Below are positions 34,901 through 49,900 of a stretch of 64,000 nt of DNA, piece by piece. Every line of letters begins with the position of its first letter. Positions within the stretch are counted from its first letter, which is position 1. Source of the DNA: Siphonodentalium dalli. Lineage: Eukaryota > Mollusca > Scaphopoda > Gadilida > Siphonodentaliidae. A program made the translations under genes and the position numbers. The stretch spans positions 34,446,194 through 34,510,193 of the forward strand of contig CP136069.1 of NCBI GenBank assembly GCA_032622095.1, in the 5' to 3' direction. The notes under the pieces are model-generated. The model had not been told where the DNA came from, made no database searches, and saw nothing but the letters and a program-made list of their open reading frames with translations.

Positions 34901-37900
34901 ATTAGAATATTTGGATAGGGTACACCATGTATAATTGATAAATAAAATGCCTCGTTGGAACAGTTGAGACTATATATTTTTTTTTTGCAAAACGAGTCAA
35001 ATTTTCACCGGTAAAATTACCGTAAATCCTAAGCTAGTTTTGTCAAATTTGGAAGGCGACTTAGTTTTCGCCTTGCGGACATCCGAGGGCGACTTCGTCG
35101 GCCCGAAGGCGAGAATTTCGCCCGAGTCGCCACCTAGCGTGGGGCCTGCGTGCCATCAGTCTTGACATATTCATAAACCTCATTGCGTTATAGATGGAAG
35201 TTTTGAGTGAAATAGCATTCCTGGCAGTATTTTGTAGTCAAGTTTAACAGCATTTGGTACCATTTGCTCGCTATGCGGGTTATCATCAGTAAATTCACCC
35301 TCTGGGGACCTTGTTCTGCAAATGAAAGGCAAACTTTAGTTTTTGTAATATGATTGATTTTAATTTGGTATGTGGATTAATCACATGATGATACAGATCA
35401 GGTAAGAATTTGGGTATGGTCTGCCCATTTTTCTCAGAGTTATGATCCTTGTCGACTTAAATTGTGCAGATTATTTTGGTTTCCAGATGAAAAGATTACT
35501 TTTAGTTATCTCATTGTTTTAAAATTCAAGTCATTTTGGGGTCGTTCGGCCGAAAAACATGGCCGCCAGCAGCCATCTTAGATTTTACTCTTTGCACGAC
35601 TAAATCCTTTGGCGCTGGCTACAGGTCGTACCTTTGGTCTGATCTTTATGAAATTTGTCATGAATTTTGACATTGATATGTAGATGGGAAACGAATCATT
35701 TTGGAGTCATTCGGCCATCTTGGATTTCAAAAATAAATCCATTGGCGCGGGCTACAGGTCGTACTGTTCGTCTGATCATCATGAAATCATGGATGTTAAT
35801 ATTGACATGTAGATGGGAACGGGTGATTTTGGGGTCGTTCGGCCAAAAAACATGGCCGCCAGCAGCCATCTTGGATATTACTCTTTGCATGACTAAATCC
35901 TTTGGTGCGGTTACAGGTCGTAGCTTTGGTTGGATCTTCATGGAATTTGTCATGGCTGTTGGCATTGACATGTAGATGGGAACGAGTCATTTTGGGGTCA
36001 TTCGGCCAAAAAACATGTTCGCCAGTGGCCATCTTGGATTTCAAAATTCAATCCATTAGCACGGGCTACAGGTCGTATCTTTTGTCGAATCATCATTAAA
36101 TTTGTCATGGATGTTAATATTAATGTAGATGGGAACAAGTAATGTTGGGTTCATTCGGCCAGAAAACATGGCCACCAGCAGCCATCTTGGATTTTCCTCT
36201 TTGCATGACTAAATCCTTTGGCACGGGCTACAGGTCCTACCTTTGGTCAGATCATTTTGAAATTTGTAACGGCTGTTGGTATTGACATGTAGATGGGAAC
36301 GAGTCATTTTTGGGGTCATTTGGCAAAAAAACATGGCCACCAGTGGCCATCTTGGATTTTACTCTTTGCATGACTAAATCCTTTGGCACGGGCAACAGGT
36401 CGTACTGTTCGTCTGATCATTATGAAATTTGTTATGGATGTTAATATTGACATGTAGATGGGAACGAGTAATTTTGGGTTGTTCGGCCAAAAAACATCTC
36501 CGTCAGCAGCCATCTTGGATTTTACTCTTTGCATGACTAAATCCTTTGGCACAGGCTACAGGTCGTATCTTTCGTCCGAACATCATGAGATTTGTCATGG
36601 ATGTTAACAATGACATGTAAATGGGAAACGAGTCATTTTGAGGTCATTCGGTCAAAAAACATGGCCACCAGCAGCCATCTTGCATTTTACTCTTTACATG
36701 ACTAAATCCTTGGCACAGGCTACAGGTTGTATCTTTTGTTGGATCATCATGAAATTTGTGATGGATGTTAACAATGACATGTAAATGGGAACGAGTCTTT
36801 TTGGGGTCATTTGGAAAAAAAACATGGCTGCCAACAGCCATCTTGGATTTTACTCTTTGCATAACTGGGCCTTTCAACTTTCCTGATCACTCCATTGACT
36901 GTAACACATGAAATTATTCCCTTTCCAAGTTGAGCTACAGTGTCATTGACACTTTCATTCTTATTACTCCTTTTTTTTCAGGAACTTTCGTGCTTCAACC
37001 TGCCACCCGTTAACAGAGATTGCGTCTGTCTCATTAATCGGATAAATGATCTATTTAAAGTCGTCAGAGTCAATACACGATCATGTGATGAGTACGAAAA
37101 CAGGTAAAGATACTTTAGTTGGAACCTTATTAAGTTTGAAAATGTGTCTCTATATGTGCTCCATAGCTTCTCCAAATGAAGCCACCATTTCAGGGGACAC
37201 CTTGGCCAAGTGGCCTTTTATTATATGCCCGTTTGAAAAAACAGTCGTATTATGTAAATGGGTTGTCCGTCCGTCCGTCTGTCTATTTTTGGTTTCCGGA
37301 TGATAACTTTAGATTGAAATGAGTGAACTGAACCAAATTTGGTACGTTAGTTTACCACACTAAAATACAGATCAAGTTCGAATATGGGTTTCGTCCGCAT
37401 GATTTTGACTGAGTTATGCCCCTTTTTCGACTTAGATTTTACCTGATATGCGGTTTCCAGATGATAACTTTAGATTGAATCGAGTGAACTGAACCAAATT
37501 TGATATACATATCAAGTTCAAATATTGGTTCTATCTACATCGGGGAGACGAGCTCCACCTGTGTTGCTATAACTTGTGCTCCAATCCCCGATCATTCATC
37601 CTACATTAGTTTGTTATAATAAGTTTTGTTTGAAATGTTTATATGGGATGCTCAATAAAATATGAAACAACAAACAATCTACATGCTCCACTCTACTCCA
37701 GAAACGGGCGTATTATGCCACGCCCCGATGGCGTGCTCTTATTTAGAATGAAAATTAGATGTACAGGCAAACTCCCTACTGTCATCCAGTGAATCAAAAT
37801 GGAATTTTCTACTTCAAAGTTAGAAAAACTTCTCTATAGTGGGAGCGGCTATGATGGACATACAGAGACACAATTTTCAGGACTCATGTCTGGAACCAAA

Positions 37901-40900
37901 GATTTTCCTGTTGTGGGACATTTCAATTCACATGCAGACTGGCGCGTTACAGTGGGGGTCTTCACAATATCAGGACGATCATTGAAATTAAGATAATAGA
38001 AAAACTTGACACTACTAGAAACGGACTCAACCGAGACCGGGGTTTTCTAGCATGTTATGCCATGTCGCTGACTATAACGTCATTTTCATTATTTTCTGTA
38101 TGCAAACTGCCATTACGCTTGAGAAAGACCCCTAGAAGGGACGGGTTGTTCATGGAATAAAATCTCACAACAAGTCTATAAAGGTGTTAAAATCTTATTT
38201 ATATTGTTGATTTTACTTGCTTCCAGACTTCACAGAATAACGACAGATCTTCAGAACAGTCGATCAAATAACATACGCTTGAAGCAGGAATACGACCAAC
38301 TCAACCGAGAAATGGGACAGGAGGCGGAGAAAGGGAGACAAGTGGCGAATAAAAGTAAAAGCCTCAACATCAAACTCAAAAGGGAAAAAGAAGAGGTATG
38401 GCTGAATATTCATCCTCCTCACTCATAACTACAGTAATGCCCTAAATAATCGACTCCTTAACCACAGCAGAATTATGGGTAATTTTTCAGGATTTAGTCG
38501 GAAATATGGCTTGTTGACATTCATCGGAAAGCTCTCCCCGAGAACTTTCCGATGAATGGCAACAAGCCATATTTCCGACTAAATCCTGAAAAATTATCCA
38601 TAATTCTGCTGTGGTTAAGGAGTCGATTATTTATGGCATTACTGTATGGTTTCATACATGGTCAATTTTGAACTTCTTACATAATATTGTACAAGCACTG
38701 GTTACTTAACCCTTCGATGACTGGAACTTCCTGAAATTTTGCGAAAACCCTGTGCCAATGCATTCTCTTATATATTCAAAATTTTGACAGAACCTGGCTT
38801 GTGTTTACAAACAAAAACACAGTGTACAAACTTTATGATAACATACTATCTACACGATACGATATGTATGATTGGTATAAGAATCTGTTTATAGCAGTTT
38901 TAATGGTTGTGACTATTTTAACAGCATACCCACCAGGAAGGCCATTCATGCCTTTCAATGGATTTAGTATAAATTTCAAAGATCTTGATGAACCAAAATA
39001 ACAAAAAAACACTCTAAATTGATATGTAAGGCTACAGTTCTGTATGCAATTCACAGCTAACGGCATGTTTGCATGTGTCCTCTATAACCTTGAAAACATC
39101 AGTGAATGGTAATGATATCTTGCGTGGAAGCACCACTGACATTTCATACTTTAAACATATTTATTGTGTCCCATTAGTTGTTGTAAATCATCATTTTATG
39201 AAACCCAGTGTTTCGTATTTAAGTGCCAATGGTGCCAAAATAGACTAATTTTGTATTATTTGGCACCAGATGTGTCAAAAATAATATTATAGTAGAAACT
39301 AAGTCTATTATTCTTTTGACAGGTTAAGCGTCTTTCATCAATAATTCAACATCGTAATGTGCAGCATAAACACGACCTTAAAAAAGTTGAAAAAGAGGCT
39401 CATTTATTACGGGATAAAATACATCAACTTCTTGCTGAAAAGACGTCTGGCAAGAAATATGGTAAGTCGGGGATTCGTTATACCAGCATGGGATCCCCTC
39501 AATGACCCGTTCCCCTAGCCAAGATGTTCCCTGTTGAACTGCCAGTTGATTAAAACAATTTATGGTCCCATTCCCCCAGCCCAGATTTCCCCTGCTATGA
39601 TAACCCCAGGACACATCATGTGTATAAAAGTATAGAGATGTGTAAAACTTCTCTCCATCTTGTTGGGATATCAAGAAGGCATTTTAGAGAATACATATTG
39701 TTGTTATCATAAGTGGAATACAAATCAGAACGATCGCTCCAAGTGATGCACAGACCATTTTTTCTTCGGACTTACAATCATAATGAGTGTAGTTATAGTA
39801 TCAATGATGGGATTAAATTTATCTAATGCAATGGTGTGGAATAAATACAGAACACATCATAATCTGGAATCTTTTATCAAATTTGATGCGGATGGCGAAT
39901 TATCACATTTCACTCAATTTGCACTTTCGTGAAATATATCTTTGTTTTTGTTTTTCAAAAGATGCATAAATATTTTACATAAATTGGTTTCTGTTGATTT
40001 TTCTTCAACATACCTGAATTGCATTTTGTCCAATTTTGTGGTTTAAAAAACTTAATATTACATTGTGATAAAATTACAAAAGTTGAACCAAAACTGATAA
40101 ATGGTAGCCCAACTTCATTACAATTTGTTTAATCTTATCAACCAATAATACATAGGTATTAAGATAACATATAATACATTTATTACTGTGCTATGTTTCA
40201 GTTACCTAGGTTACCCTGAAATAATTTGAAAATGTATCTTATTTGTCCTTGTTGTATTTTTACAGGGATCAGCCTGTCTTGTCCACTCCAGCGGACGGAT
40301 GGGAGACGATCGGGCTGGAAGGTAGAAGGATCTTCAAAGTGAGTCTTACCCAGGGACCCGTCTAGAGGGCGACTTGGGAGTCTTACCCAGGGACCCGTCT
40401 AGAGGGCGACTTGGGAGTCTTACCCAGGGCCCCGTCTAGAGGCCGACTTGGGAGTCTTACACAGGGACCGTCTAGAGGCCGACTTGGGAGTCTTACCCAG
40501 GGACCGTCTAGAGGCCGACTTGGGAGTCTTACCCAGGGACCCGTCTAGAGGGCGACTTGGGAGTCTTACCCAGGGACCCGTCTAGAGGGCGACTTGGGAG
40601 GCTTACCCAGGGCCCCGTCTAGAGGCCGACTTGGGAGTCTTACACAGGGACCGTCTAGAGGCCGACTTGGGAGTCTTACCCAGGGACCGTCTAGAGGCCG
40701 ACTTGGGAGTCTTACCCAGGGACCCGTCTAGAGGCCGACTTGGGAGTCTTACCCAGGGACCGTCTAGAGGCCGACTTGGGAGTCTTACCCAGGGACCCGT
40801 CTAGAGGCCGACTTTGGAGACATTTTCTGCCACTTTTCCCTATTTTTGTCCTTGCCTGTAGGAAAATACAGTTATAACCAAATTCATCAGCAAATTAGAT

Positions 40901-43900
40901 GAGCTGCTTGGGGCCTGAATTTACACAAAGTGCAAGGCTGCAAATAGTGTGTCTGTAATTTGCAGAATGAGGTGGGCTAACATCACCAAATTCACCCTAA
41001 GGGAACCTCATTCTGCTTAGGACTCAACTGCTATGGGAGACATAGACTCAGATTGAAGTTCCCCAGTTGATGTTCGTGATGTTCACCTATTAGTCAACTC
41101 GAGTATGTATTTTATCTTCTGCAAATTAGGGGATGAAGAAACTAAAAAATTCTTTAATATTTGAAGATTATAATTATCTTCAACATGCAAGCTTAGGTCT
41201 ACAGTCTGTTTAATATTGTTTGATTTTAATACATGAGTGCAGCATCCAAAGCTATGTTAACAGAGAGAGTCCAGAATCTGGATTAAAATGGGTAAATTCC
41301 ATAGTTAGGGAATCCCAGTAGACATCAGCTAGCAAAGGAAACAAACATTACGCATGAATAAATATGAATTACACTGAAAATCTAACTGAATGTCTTGAAC
41401 CCTGACATCTTTAACCCGTCCATGACTGGAGCTTCCTGAAATTTTGCGAAAACCCTGTGCCATATGGAGCCTCACAAATATATAAGGGAATTCATCGGCC
41501 TAACAATATTTACCTTGATCTTGTAAGCCAGTGCATTCTCTTATATATGTGAGGCTCCCTATAGGTGACTTGCATATATAAGAGAATGCACTGGCACAGA
41601 ATCTTTAATGCTGCACCAGCACAGTCTGAATTAATTTCCAGCACGGTCTGTGTTTGTGTTTTAGACATGAGATGGACATGTATCAGGAAGTCGTCGTTGG
41701 TTACGAATGCAAGCAGCAGGAAATGGTCCAGGAGATTAGCTCCCTACGGGAATGCCTTATTAACATGCACAAAGCACTGTACTCCGTGTTCAACGAAGAT
41801 CCGTCCAGAATCAACATCAACAACCTGGTAAATATAGTTTTTTTTTTTTAAACTTGACTTATGATCGACTTAGGTCGCCTCGCATATATAAGAGAATGCA
41901 TTGGCTTAACAATTTTTTATCATCTTTTTAAAATAAATGTTTCTTACAATTTTTAGGACATAAAATAAAAAACATCCATTACCCTGCAGGGAGCCCCACA
42001 CATATATAGAAGCATATAGAAGAGTGTCGTCTGCTCATGTTTGTCTGGGGCTCTGTATGGGTGAAATTATAAAATTGTTAAAGAATACAAGAACAAATTA
42101 TTAAAATTGTAAAAAATTGTTAGGCCAATGCATTCTCTTATATATGCGAGGCGACCTATGGTCGACTCGCATATATAAGAGAATGCATTGGCACAGGGTA
42201 AAAAAAATCCAGACTTCCGACTGGATTTGATATGGCGGGTCACATTTATTCATTATTATACTTCAATATTTTAATATGGAAGTATATTGTTATTCAATTT
42301 TTTATTTTTCACTATTATTATTTATGCTGCTTCTTCTTCTTAATATATTTTGTAACCCTTATATCTCAGAAAGTTTAAAAGATAAATCATTGAAATTTGG
42401 TAGATATATGCACCTTGTGAAGATACAACTGAATGAAACATTTAGGTGTATGTCCTAACTTGCTTTCCAGAGTTATGCCCCTTACAATTATTTTTTGGAA
42501 AAAGTTTGTGCCCAAATCTTCTTTTATACGAAGCCAAACAGCTGAATTCGGTTTACCTAACCGTGTTAACTAACGAAAGGGCACGAATCGAGAAAATTTT
42601 CACCAAGGTCCGAATTCAATTTGTCGACATGGGGAGGGGTGCAAAATTTGTCAATTTTTTTCTTGTCACCGATTCCAATCATTTTTACTGTCGTGTATCT
42701 ATACCACGTACTGATGCTACTCGTGAAAGAATTTTGTAAATCGGTTGAGAAATGTCCAAGTTATAACACATCGAAAAATGTACTAATAAAGTCCATGTGT
42801 AGAAAGTGCTTGTGCCCAGATCTTCTCCTAGACGAAGCACAACAGCTGGATTTGGTCTATGTGAGCGTCTTAAACATAGACACAAGACCAAACCAGGAAC
42901 TGCCAATGTCAAAAATTACTCCAATGACCACTGGCGATATATTTCAACATCCATTCCTGTTCGGCGCACTGCGTTAATTGTTATATTGGCTAATTGGTAA
43001 TCACTCTATGTCGACTGTCTGTCTTGTCAGCCGGCCGTGATTCTGCGGTTTTATCACGATGCGGCTTAAAATTGACATATTTTGAGTCCAAAAACGCTCA
43101 AAATTGATTAGTTTTAGAATAGTAGTTCGTTTTGTTTTCCCTTTTTTTAGAACGCCCATTTTTTACAAAAAAAATTCTCAACTTTGACACTTGAGAATTA
43201 ACAGAACTGTGGTGTCCACCGTATAATGTTATAACACTTCTCAGCATGGACCACGTTTTCATAAAGCATAATCCGTCTTATGCGCGGACTTTCGCTTGCA
43301 GTTCTCAATTGAATTGAAACTATTTTCTATCCGTTCACGCGCCCGTAAACCATTTTAATATATGATATATTCAAATTGAATGAATGGGAGTCAGCGTATA
43401 CCGCCCGACACCCCAACCTTGCCGCCCCTAAGTCGCTAATTTTGGTATCATAATTTCCGAACGTAACTATCTAAGGTTTGGTATTAAATTCCCATCTGGT
43501 ATATAGCATACGTTTGTTGAATTTAGATCTGACCATTTAAAAACTGTCTCTTTATCATCTGTATGTGGCACGAGTGAAAATGTATGACTTTATTGCTCGT
43601 TTGCTAAGATCGCTGACTGCATATTTCGCATTAATAGGACGAGACGTAATGTAAAGTGTTATAACTTAGGAAGAGTCCCACAACGACGTCGTACATTCAT
43701 CCGTTAATCGGAAAATAAACACAAATATGTCTTAAAGCGCCGACTAATTCACCATCTGCGTGTATTCAAGAATATGAATCACACCAAAATTAAGCAAATT
43801 GTATATGGAATGTGTAGTATAAGCTGCCATGTATATATCATTCTCAGAATGCTACCATATCTATTAGTTAAAATAAAACACCTTAAACTGTTGGGAAAAT

Positions 43901-46900
43901 TGCGATATAGGCAAGCGAGCAAAGAGAGTTTAATGTCATCATACGCTATTTCGCTGTTGCGAAACGGGTGATCGGTCAACGTAGCATATATAATAATGTT
44001 TGTGTGTGAATAACGATTGTTAACTTGGTATTATGAACTTATGCATGACTGAGAAGACTTGCAATAACATATTAAATGGTAAAATACGCGCATTCATGTC
44101 CGTATATTCCCAAGAATATCCGTCTATTTTACAAGCTCGACATGCTATATTTGTATATGGTATACTACCGTTTCAAACAACATCGGCTATTTATCATTTT
44201 GCTGGTGAGAAGGCGTATGTTCAGTTTGGTGCTATTTATGTGCACAGAAAAGGTACCATTACTCGGGAAAGCAACATACTGAAATGCATATAGATGTACG
44301 CGAATCATGTTACGTTCGCACACAATGCAGTTATCCCAAATCCGCGCTCTTTAAAATAGAATTGGCTGCATGGCTGGCCTACTTCTAATGGCACACTGTG
44401 TTACGCACCTATCCGACTAAGTCACTTTAAACCCAAAATGTATACAAAATTCATACAAGCTGTGGAAAGATTCGCGATCTTGGACAGTGATTACAATCGG
44501 TATAAACGTTTGTAATGACATAACGTGTTTTGACAGCATTACCTGTTTATGCTATATTAATATGTTTCTGAATTATATTTAATGCTTGATTCCTGATACA
44601 CATATAATAGACATTTCAGTGATCTTTCTAGAACGTTCCTGAGCATGATAGACCTTCAAATAAAACATATTCGTCTTTGTCCCATTCTGGTGATTTGGGC
44701 TCGTTTTTAGTATGTTACTAATTTTATAATAAGACGTAATTAAGACATGTGTTATCAGTTGTGTGAGTGATTGCCATTCGCGCATAATTATTTCATAGAT
44801 AAATATATCCGCTGCACGTAGAAATAACCGTCACTGATATTACTGGCCGTTGAAATCACTGACCCGACAAACTGATAAACCAACACTTGGCAAATTACAG
44901 ATCGGCATTAAATCAAAACTTCGCACTTCAGTGTTGGACAGACTATAACTATCCGTATCTTTCACGAGAATATAACATTCAATTGCAGATATACTTTTTA
45001 ACATCTCAAGTCTTTTAGTTGGAATATAGGTACAAGAGATAGACACATGCGTGTGTAGTGAACCCGCGCATGTTATTTATTTCCGTTGCCAATTAAATAT
45101 TGTACACATGTGTGTATTTATACTAATAAAACCAATTGGGTGTGTTCATTTGTTTGTCGGTCTGACCTGCTATTGGCGACCAACCGGTCGCCAATCATGA
45201 CAAACGAAAATTGGTACACATGGTAGATTGTCAAGTGGAATGTCATCGGACAGGTACAACTGACGTCATGTGATTTAAATTGAAATTCATGAATGATTTA
45301 ATAACATCTTTACATCTATATCTATATTTACGAATGTCTGTCTGTCTGCCTGTCTGTCTGTCTTTTATAAAAAAAATAACAGGGGACCATCTAGTAGGGG
45401 TATCTTTTTACGAGAAATATAATGGTGGGGGTTAGAATTTTCTAAAGTGACGCTGTTGCTGTCAGGGGCAGGAAATATGGAGGGGCAGATTTTTTGTCGC
45501 CGATTACCACGAAACTTACATATAATCAACTCCATAATATGAAGAATCTAATGGTGTGGTTTAAATATGTCAAAAGTGTCATCGTTCGAGTCAGGGATGC
45601 ACGAAAGGGGAAGGGGCACCAACATTGATAAACTAATTTTAGCGCCGATTTCCACCAAATTGATATATATGTATATTCTTCTTCGTGAAATCTAGTTGTG
45701 CGCTTAGAAGAGCCTAACTTAGTGTCGTTTGGATGAGAAATTGGGGGTGGGCACCAAATTTGAGAAGAATGGTCGTAGATTGCCACCACATTCATACAAA
45801 CACATCCCCATAGTATGAGGAGTCTAATTGTGTGGCTTAATTTTGTTTCAAAAGTTGCCTCATTTGCGACAGTGTGCACTGAAAGGGAGAGGGGCACCAA
45901 CATTGATACACAATATTTTCAGCCCCAGTTTCTACAAAATTGATACACGTTCTTATCCATGATATGATAAATCTAATCGTGTGCTTTAAAGACATCATAT
46001 TGGTGAGAGATTGTGGGGAGGGGTCGAAACCAAATTTGATAATTTGTTTAGACGCCGATTAGCACAAAACTTATAAATAATCATCTGCATAATATCAGGA
46101 ATGTAATTGTGCGGTTTAAGAATGTCACAATTGGGTCATTCGACTCAGTGGTGTCTAGAGGTGAGAGGGACACACACAAATGGTGTGTATTATTTTTTTC
46201 AAAAGTAGCCTCATTCGTGTTTTTTTTTATTTTTGCGAAATAATGTGTTTATAATGTTTATGTATCATAATATAAGGTCTGATGAATACATGGTGGTAAC
46301 TAAATAAATACTTCAATAGTTGTGGAACGGAACAATCGTTATAAACAAAATTACAATCGAAAAGGTGAGCCACTATTGATATTCCATGAATTTTTAAAGT
46401 TATATATAGAGTTAGAATTATGGTAGTTATGGTTACGGCTAGAGCAAGGTTATGCTTGTAGAAAACATTTAGCCTTGAAACATGGTACGGATTGACAATA
46501 GGTATGGCTATGGTTAAGGTTTAGGTTATGGGAAGGATAATGATTGAGGAGGGGTTTGGATTGGAATATATATGATAATTATATGGAAGTATCAAACTTC
46601 CAATTGGAAGTTTAAAATTTCTAGTTTTCTTTTGTTCTTTGAGAATAAAATAACAATTAAAACACATGCTTTACCTTTAATTAGAGTTTCATTGGTTTAA
46701 AAAGTGTCTGCAAAATGTTTAAAATTGATCCCCTCAATTTTTACATGGAACCCTAATTAACGTACGGTTCATACCCAACATATTAACCTCCAAATTCAAA
46801 CTTTCACCTGGCCCTCCTTTGGAGCCACACCACGGTGTTTCATTGTTGCCAGCAGTATTGAAAAAAGCATGTATATTGAAGATATATTTAACATGCGTTT

Positions 46901-49900
46901 TGTGTTAAAGCCACATGGCGGTTTGTGTTCCAAAATAACCTAATAATATTCGCTTTTGAATTTTTCCCGGTATGGAAATAGTTGATAAATACCTGAACTA
47001 CCTTTATATGAGCATTATATGTCGCAGAACAACGCATTGAAGTCATAAAAAATACAATGTTGAACACAGTGATTTATCCCAAACAAAAAATAGCCATTTG
47101 CCCGGCATGGAACAGAAAAGAGCATTCTGTGTTTAGAGTGTTCCCGATATGGAAGAAATAAAGAGCTTTTGTTTGACTTTTGTGTGAAAATTTTTAAACA
47201 GCTGGAACATGGCAAGTATTTTGCAGAGCATATAATAATAATGGTACTTATATAGCGCCTATCCCCGCGAGGGCCCTAAGCACTTCACATTATTACCCCA
47301 GCTGTTGAGTAATGCCGAGTATTCTGCATGCAGCCATGCATTTTTATAGGTGCTTCACAAGAGCCTCTCGGCTTACACTTACCCAACAACCATGTCCCAC
47401 AGTACAAGTGACCTTGCCCAAGGGTCACAACCGGGCACGAGATTTGAAACAGTGTGTGGCTCTATATAGCACACTCACTGCTTAATCTGGCCAAGTTACT
47501 GTTGCGGAGACGATAGTCTACCAGTGGGGCACGAACTCACGCCGGTGCATTAACACCATTACAAGTCCGACACTCTAACCACTGGGCTACCACTTCCTCA
47601 TGGATATGAAGCCGGTATATCAATATTTTCAACCTATCATATACCTCCTTCCAAATTATGTAGACAAAATTTGGAAGCTCGAATGAGCCATGTCCGTTTA
47701 AACTGTATTTATTGTTGTTATTTTTGCTTCTTTCGTTCATTCATTTGACATGACATTAACTTTTACAGGATATGTCATCGAGCATTTCCACAGATGATGA
47801 CGATTCCATCCCGAATTCACCTCCAAGATATTCAGAGATATCAAAAGGTATGAATTTTATCATGGGACGTGGAACTTAATTTAAATTCCGTTCCGTAGAT
47901 TATCGCTTGTTTCATAAAGTAGCTTATTGTTCAGTGCTTTCCATAACTGGTAAATACCTCGCAATAAAATTTTACCTGTCCATGTATCCTTCGACGTAAA
48001 CCAGCTAGTGAAATCAGTTATAGTTATTGGTGGTTTTAGGTGAGTGTGTTAACAATGGTAAACCTCGATATAGAAAGATATTTACACGGGACTTCAACGT
48101 AAAGCAGCATCATCCCAACCGATTTCACTAGCTGGTTTACGTCAAAGGAAACTAGGACTTAATATTTACCCACGCCTATTCTCTTTATCGCTCTGGGAAA
48201 AAGTGGTCATTTGAAAATTACTTGGGGGAAATGAAGTGAATGATTGGGTGTAATTACACTGGGTTTATGTGACATCATTCTGTATAAAAGTTAGCTAACA
48301 GTGAAAAAACACATGTACAGTTAGATCATGTCATGAATCTCCACTCTGGCTTACGCCCGTAGAGATAATATTCCACCAGTACAAAACCTTGGTACTTTTT
48401 TAAATTTTGACACTGTACCTTATAAAGTCGAAAAAATAACGCAGGGAATATATTTCTTAGTTATTATCTGTTCCTTCATAATGTATTTCACTGTCGACGA
48501 AGGTCCCAACTTGAAATTGCTCAATTTAAGTAAATTTGTGAGAGATTTTGCTTTGCGTCATTCACAATTATGGAATTTCTCCCGGGTAATTAATTCAATG
48601 TTTATTACAATATCGGCTCACAAAAATCACAGAAAAGCATCCAATCTCAAGCTAGGACCAACCCCCTAATATGAAGTAGATTATTGAGGAACAAGTATTA
48701 ACAAAGAAATATATTCCCTGCCTTGTTTGTTCAATGTTATAAAGTTCCCTGTCAGAATGGGTCAGAATATCAAAAAGTTTCCATTTCTATTTAAAATCTA
48801 CTTAAAGTCAAAATCTTGTGAATGTCAAACATTTTCAGTGCTATTTCTTCCACACATCTCGTATAGTTTTTGTCAAATTTCATCATTAACCCTTCCATGA
48901 CTGGAGCTTCCTGAAATTTTTTGAAAATCCTGTGCCAATGCAATCTCTAATATATGCGAGTCTCCAATAGGGAACCTTGCATATATAAGAGAATGCATTG
49001 GTCTAACAATATTTACCTTGCCCTTGTAAGCCAGTGCATTCTCTTATATATGCGAGGCTCCATATGGGAGACTTGCATATATAAGGGAATGCACTGGCAC
49101 AGGATCTATAAGGTTACACTAGCGCAGCTCACGCCATGAAGTGGTTAAAATTTCACTTTTAATTTTTGGATATTTCTGTTCTAAAATCATAAAATCATTC
49201 CAATTATTTGTCCAACACCCAACCCACCCTCCCCTAAACCCCTACATTCCCCAACCCAAACATAATTTTCCCATTTCTTCACAGGTAATGAATTTAATCG
49301 TCCCACAATATTTCCATTTGGTTTGGATTCAGCACATTTTGAGTGTTGAGTTCATCTGTCCTGGAATCAGTTCATGACCTCAGAACTCCACTCAGGGAAT
49401 CAGAACACAGATGTGTGACCCGATTCTACTTCGTAACTATAATCCCACTCTGGGATTCAATGAGATGTAATGCTATTGCGCATGCGCGAGTCACATTTAA
49501 TGCTTGCGCTGTGAGGAACGGACGCATTTAATTATTGTCCGGAATTTTCTCACCTTACTTGAAACCTCGTTGAAGAACGTTTCAAGTCTTTATGACTATA
49601 TCGTCGCAAGATTTTTATACTATTGCAGTATAATATATCTAATTTATTTTATCGCTAGCTGAATAGCGATTTATATCTTTCAATCTGAACTCGCCATTTT
49701 AGGGGCGACTTTAATTTTTTTTCGCTTTGTTTAGAGAGTCTGCCTCTACCAAAATGGCGGACAAGAAAGAAGCTGGCGAAAAACTGAAACTGTCAGAAAA
49801 ACCTTTCCTAAATCCGGCTGAGGTGGCTAAGTTGAACAAAACGGGTAGTACTCCTGCTAGTACACGGAAACGGTCGTCGAAGACCTCTAAACCCACTGAC

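Noticed and set aside
35667-36877. Overlapping 65-102 codon frames on both strands
   Set aside because: They follow the 162-bp satellite period and show no protein-like conservation.
40339-40818. CRISPR-like array
   Set aside because: Units are contiguous minisatellite repeats without unique spacers, in an animal intron.
44033-44293. 86-codon frame MNLCMTEKTC...
   Set aside because: It has an ATG but no domain, splice context or repeat in other frames; chance cannot be excluded.
47526-47599. Functional tRNA gene
   Set aside because: A and B box-like words exist, but there is no acceptor stem pairing; the context is a SINE head.
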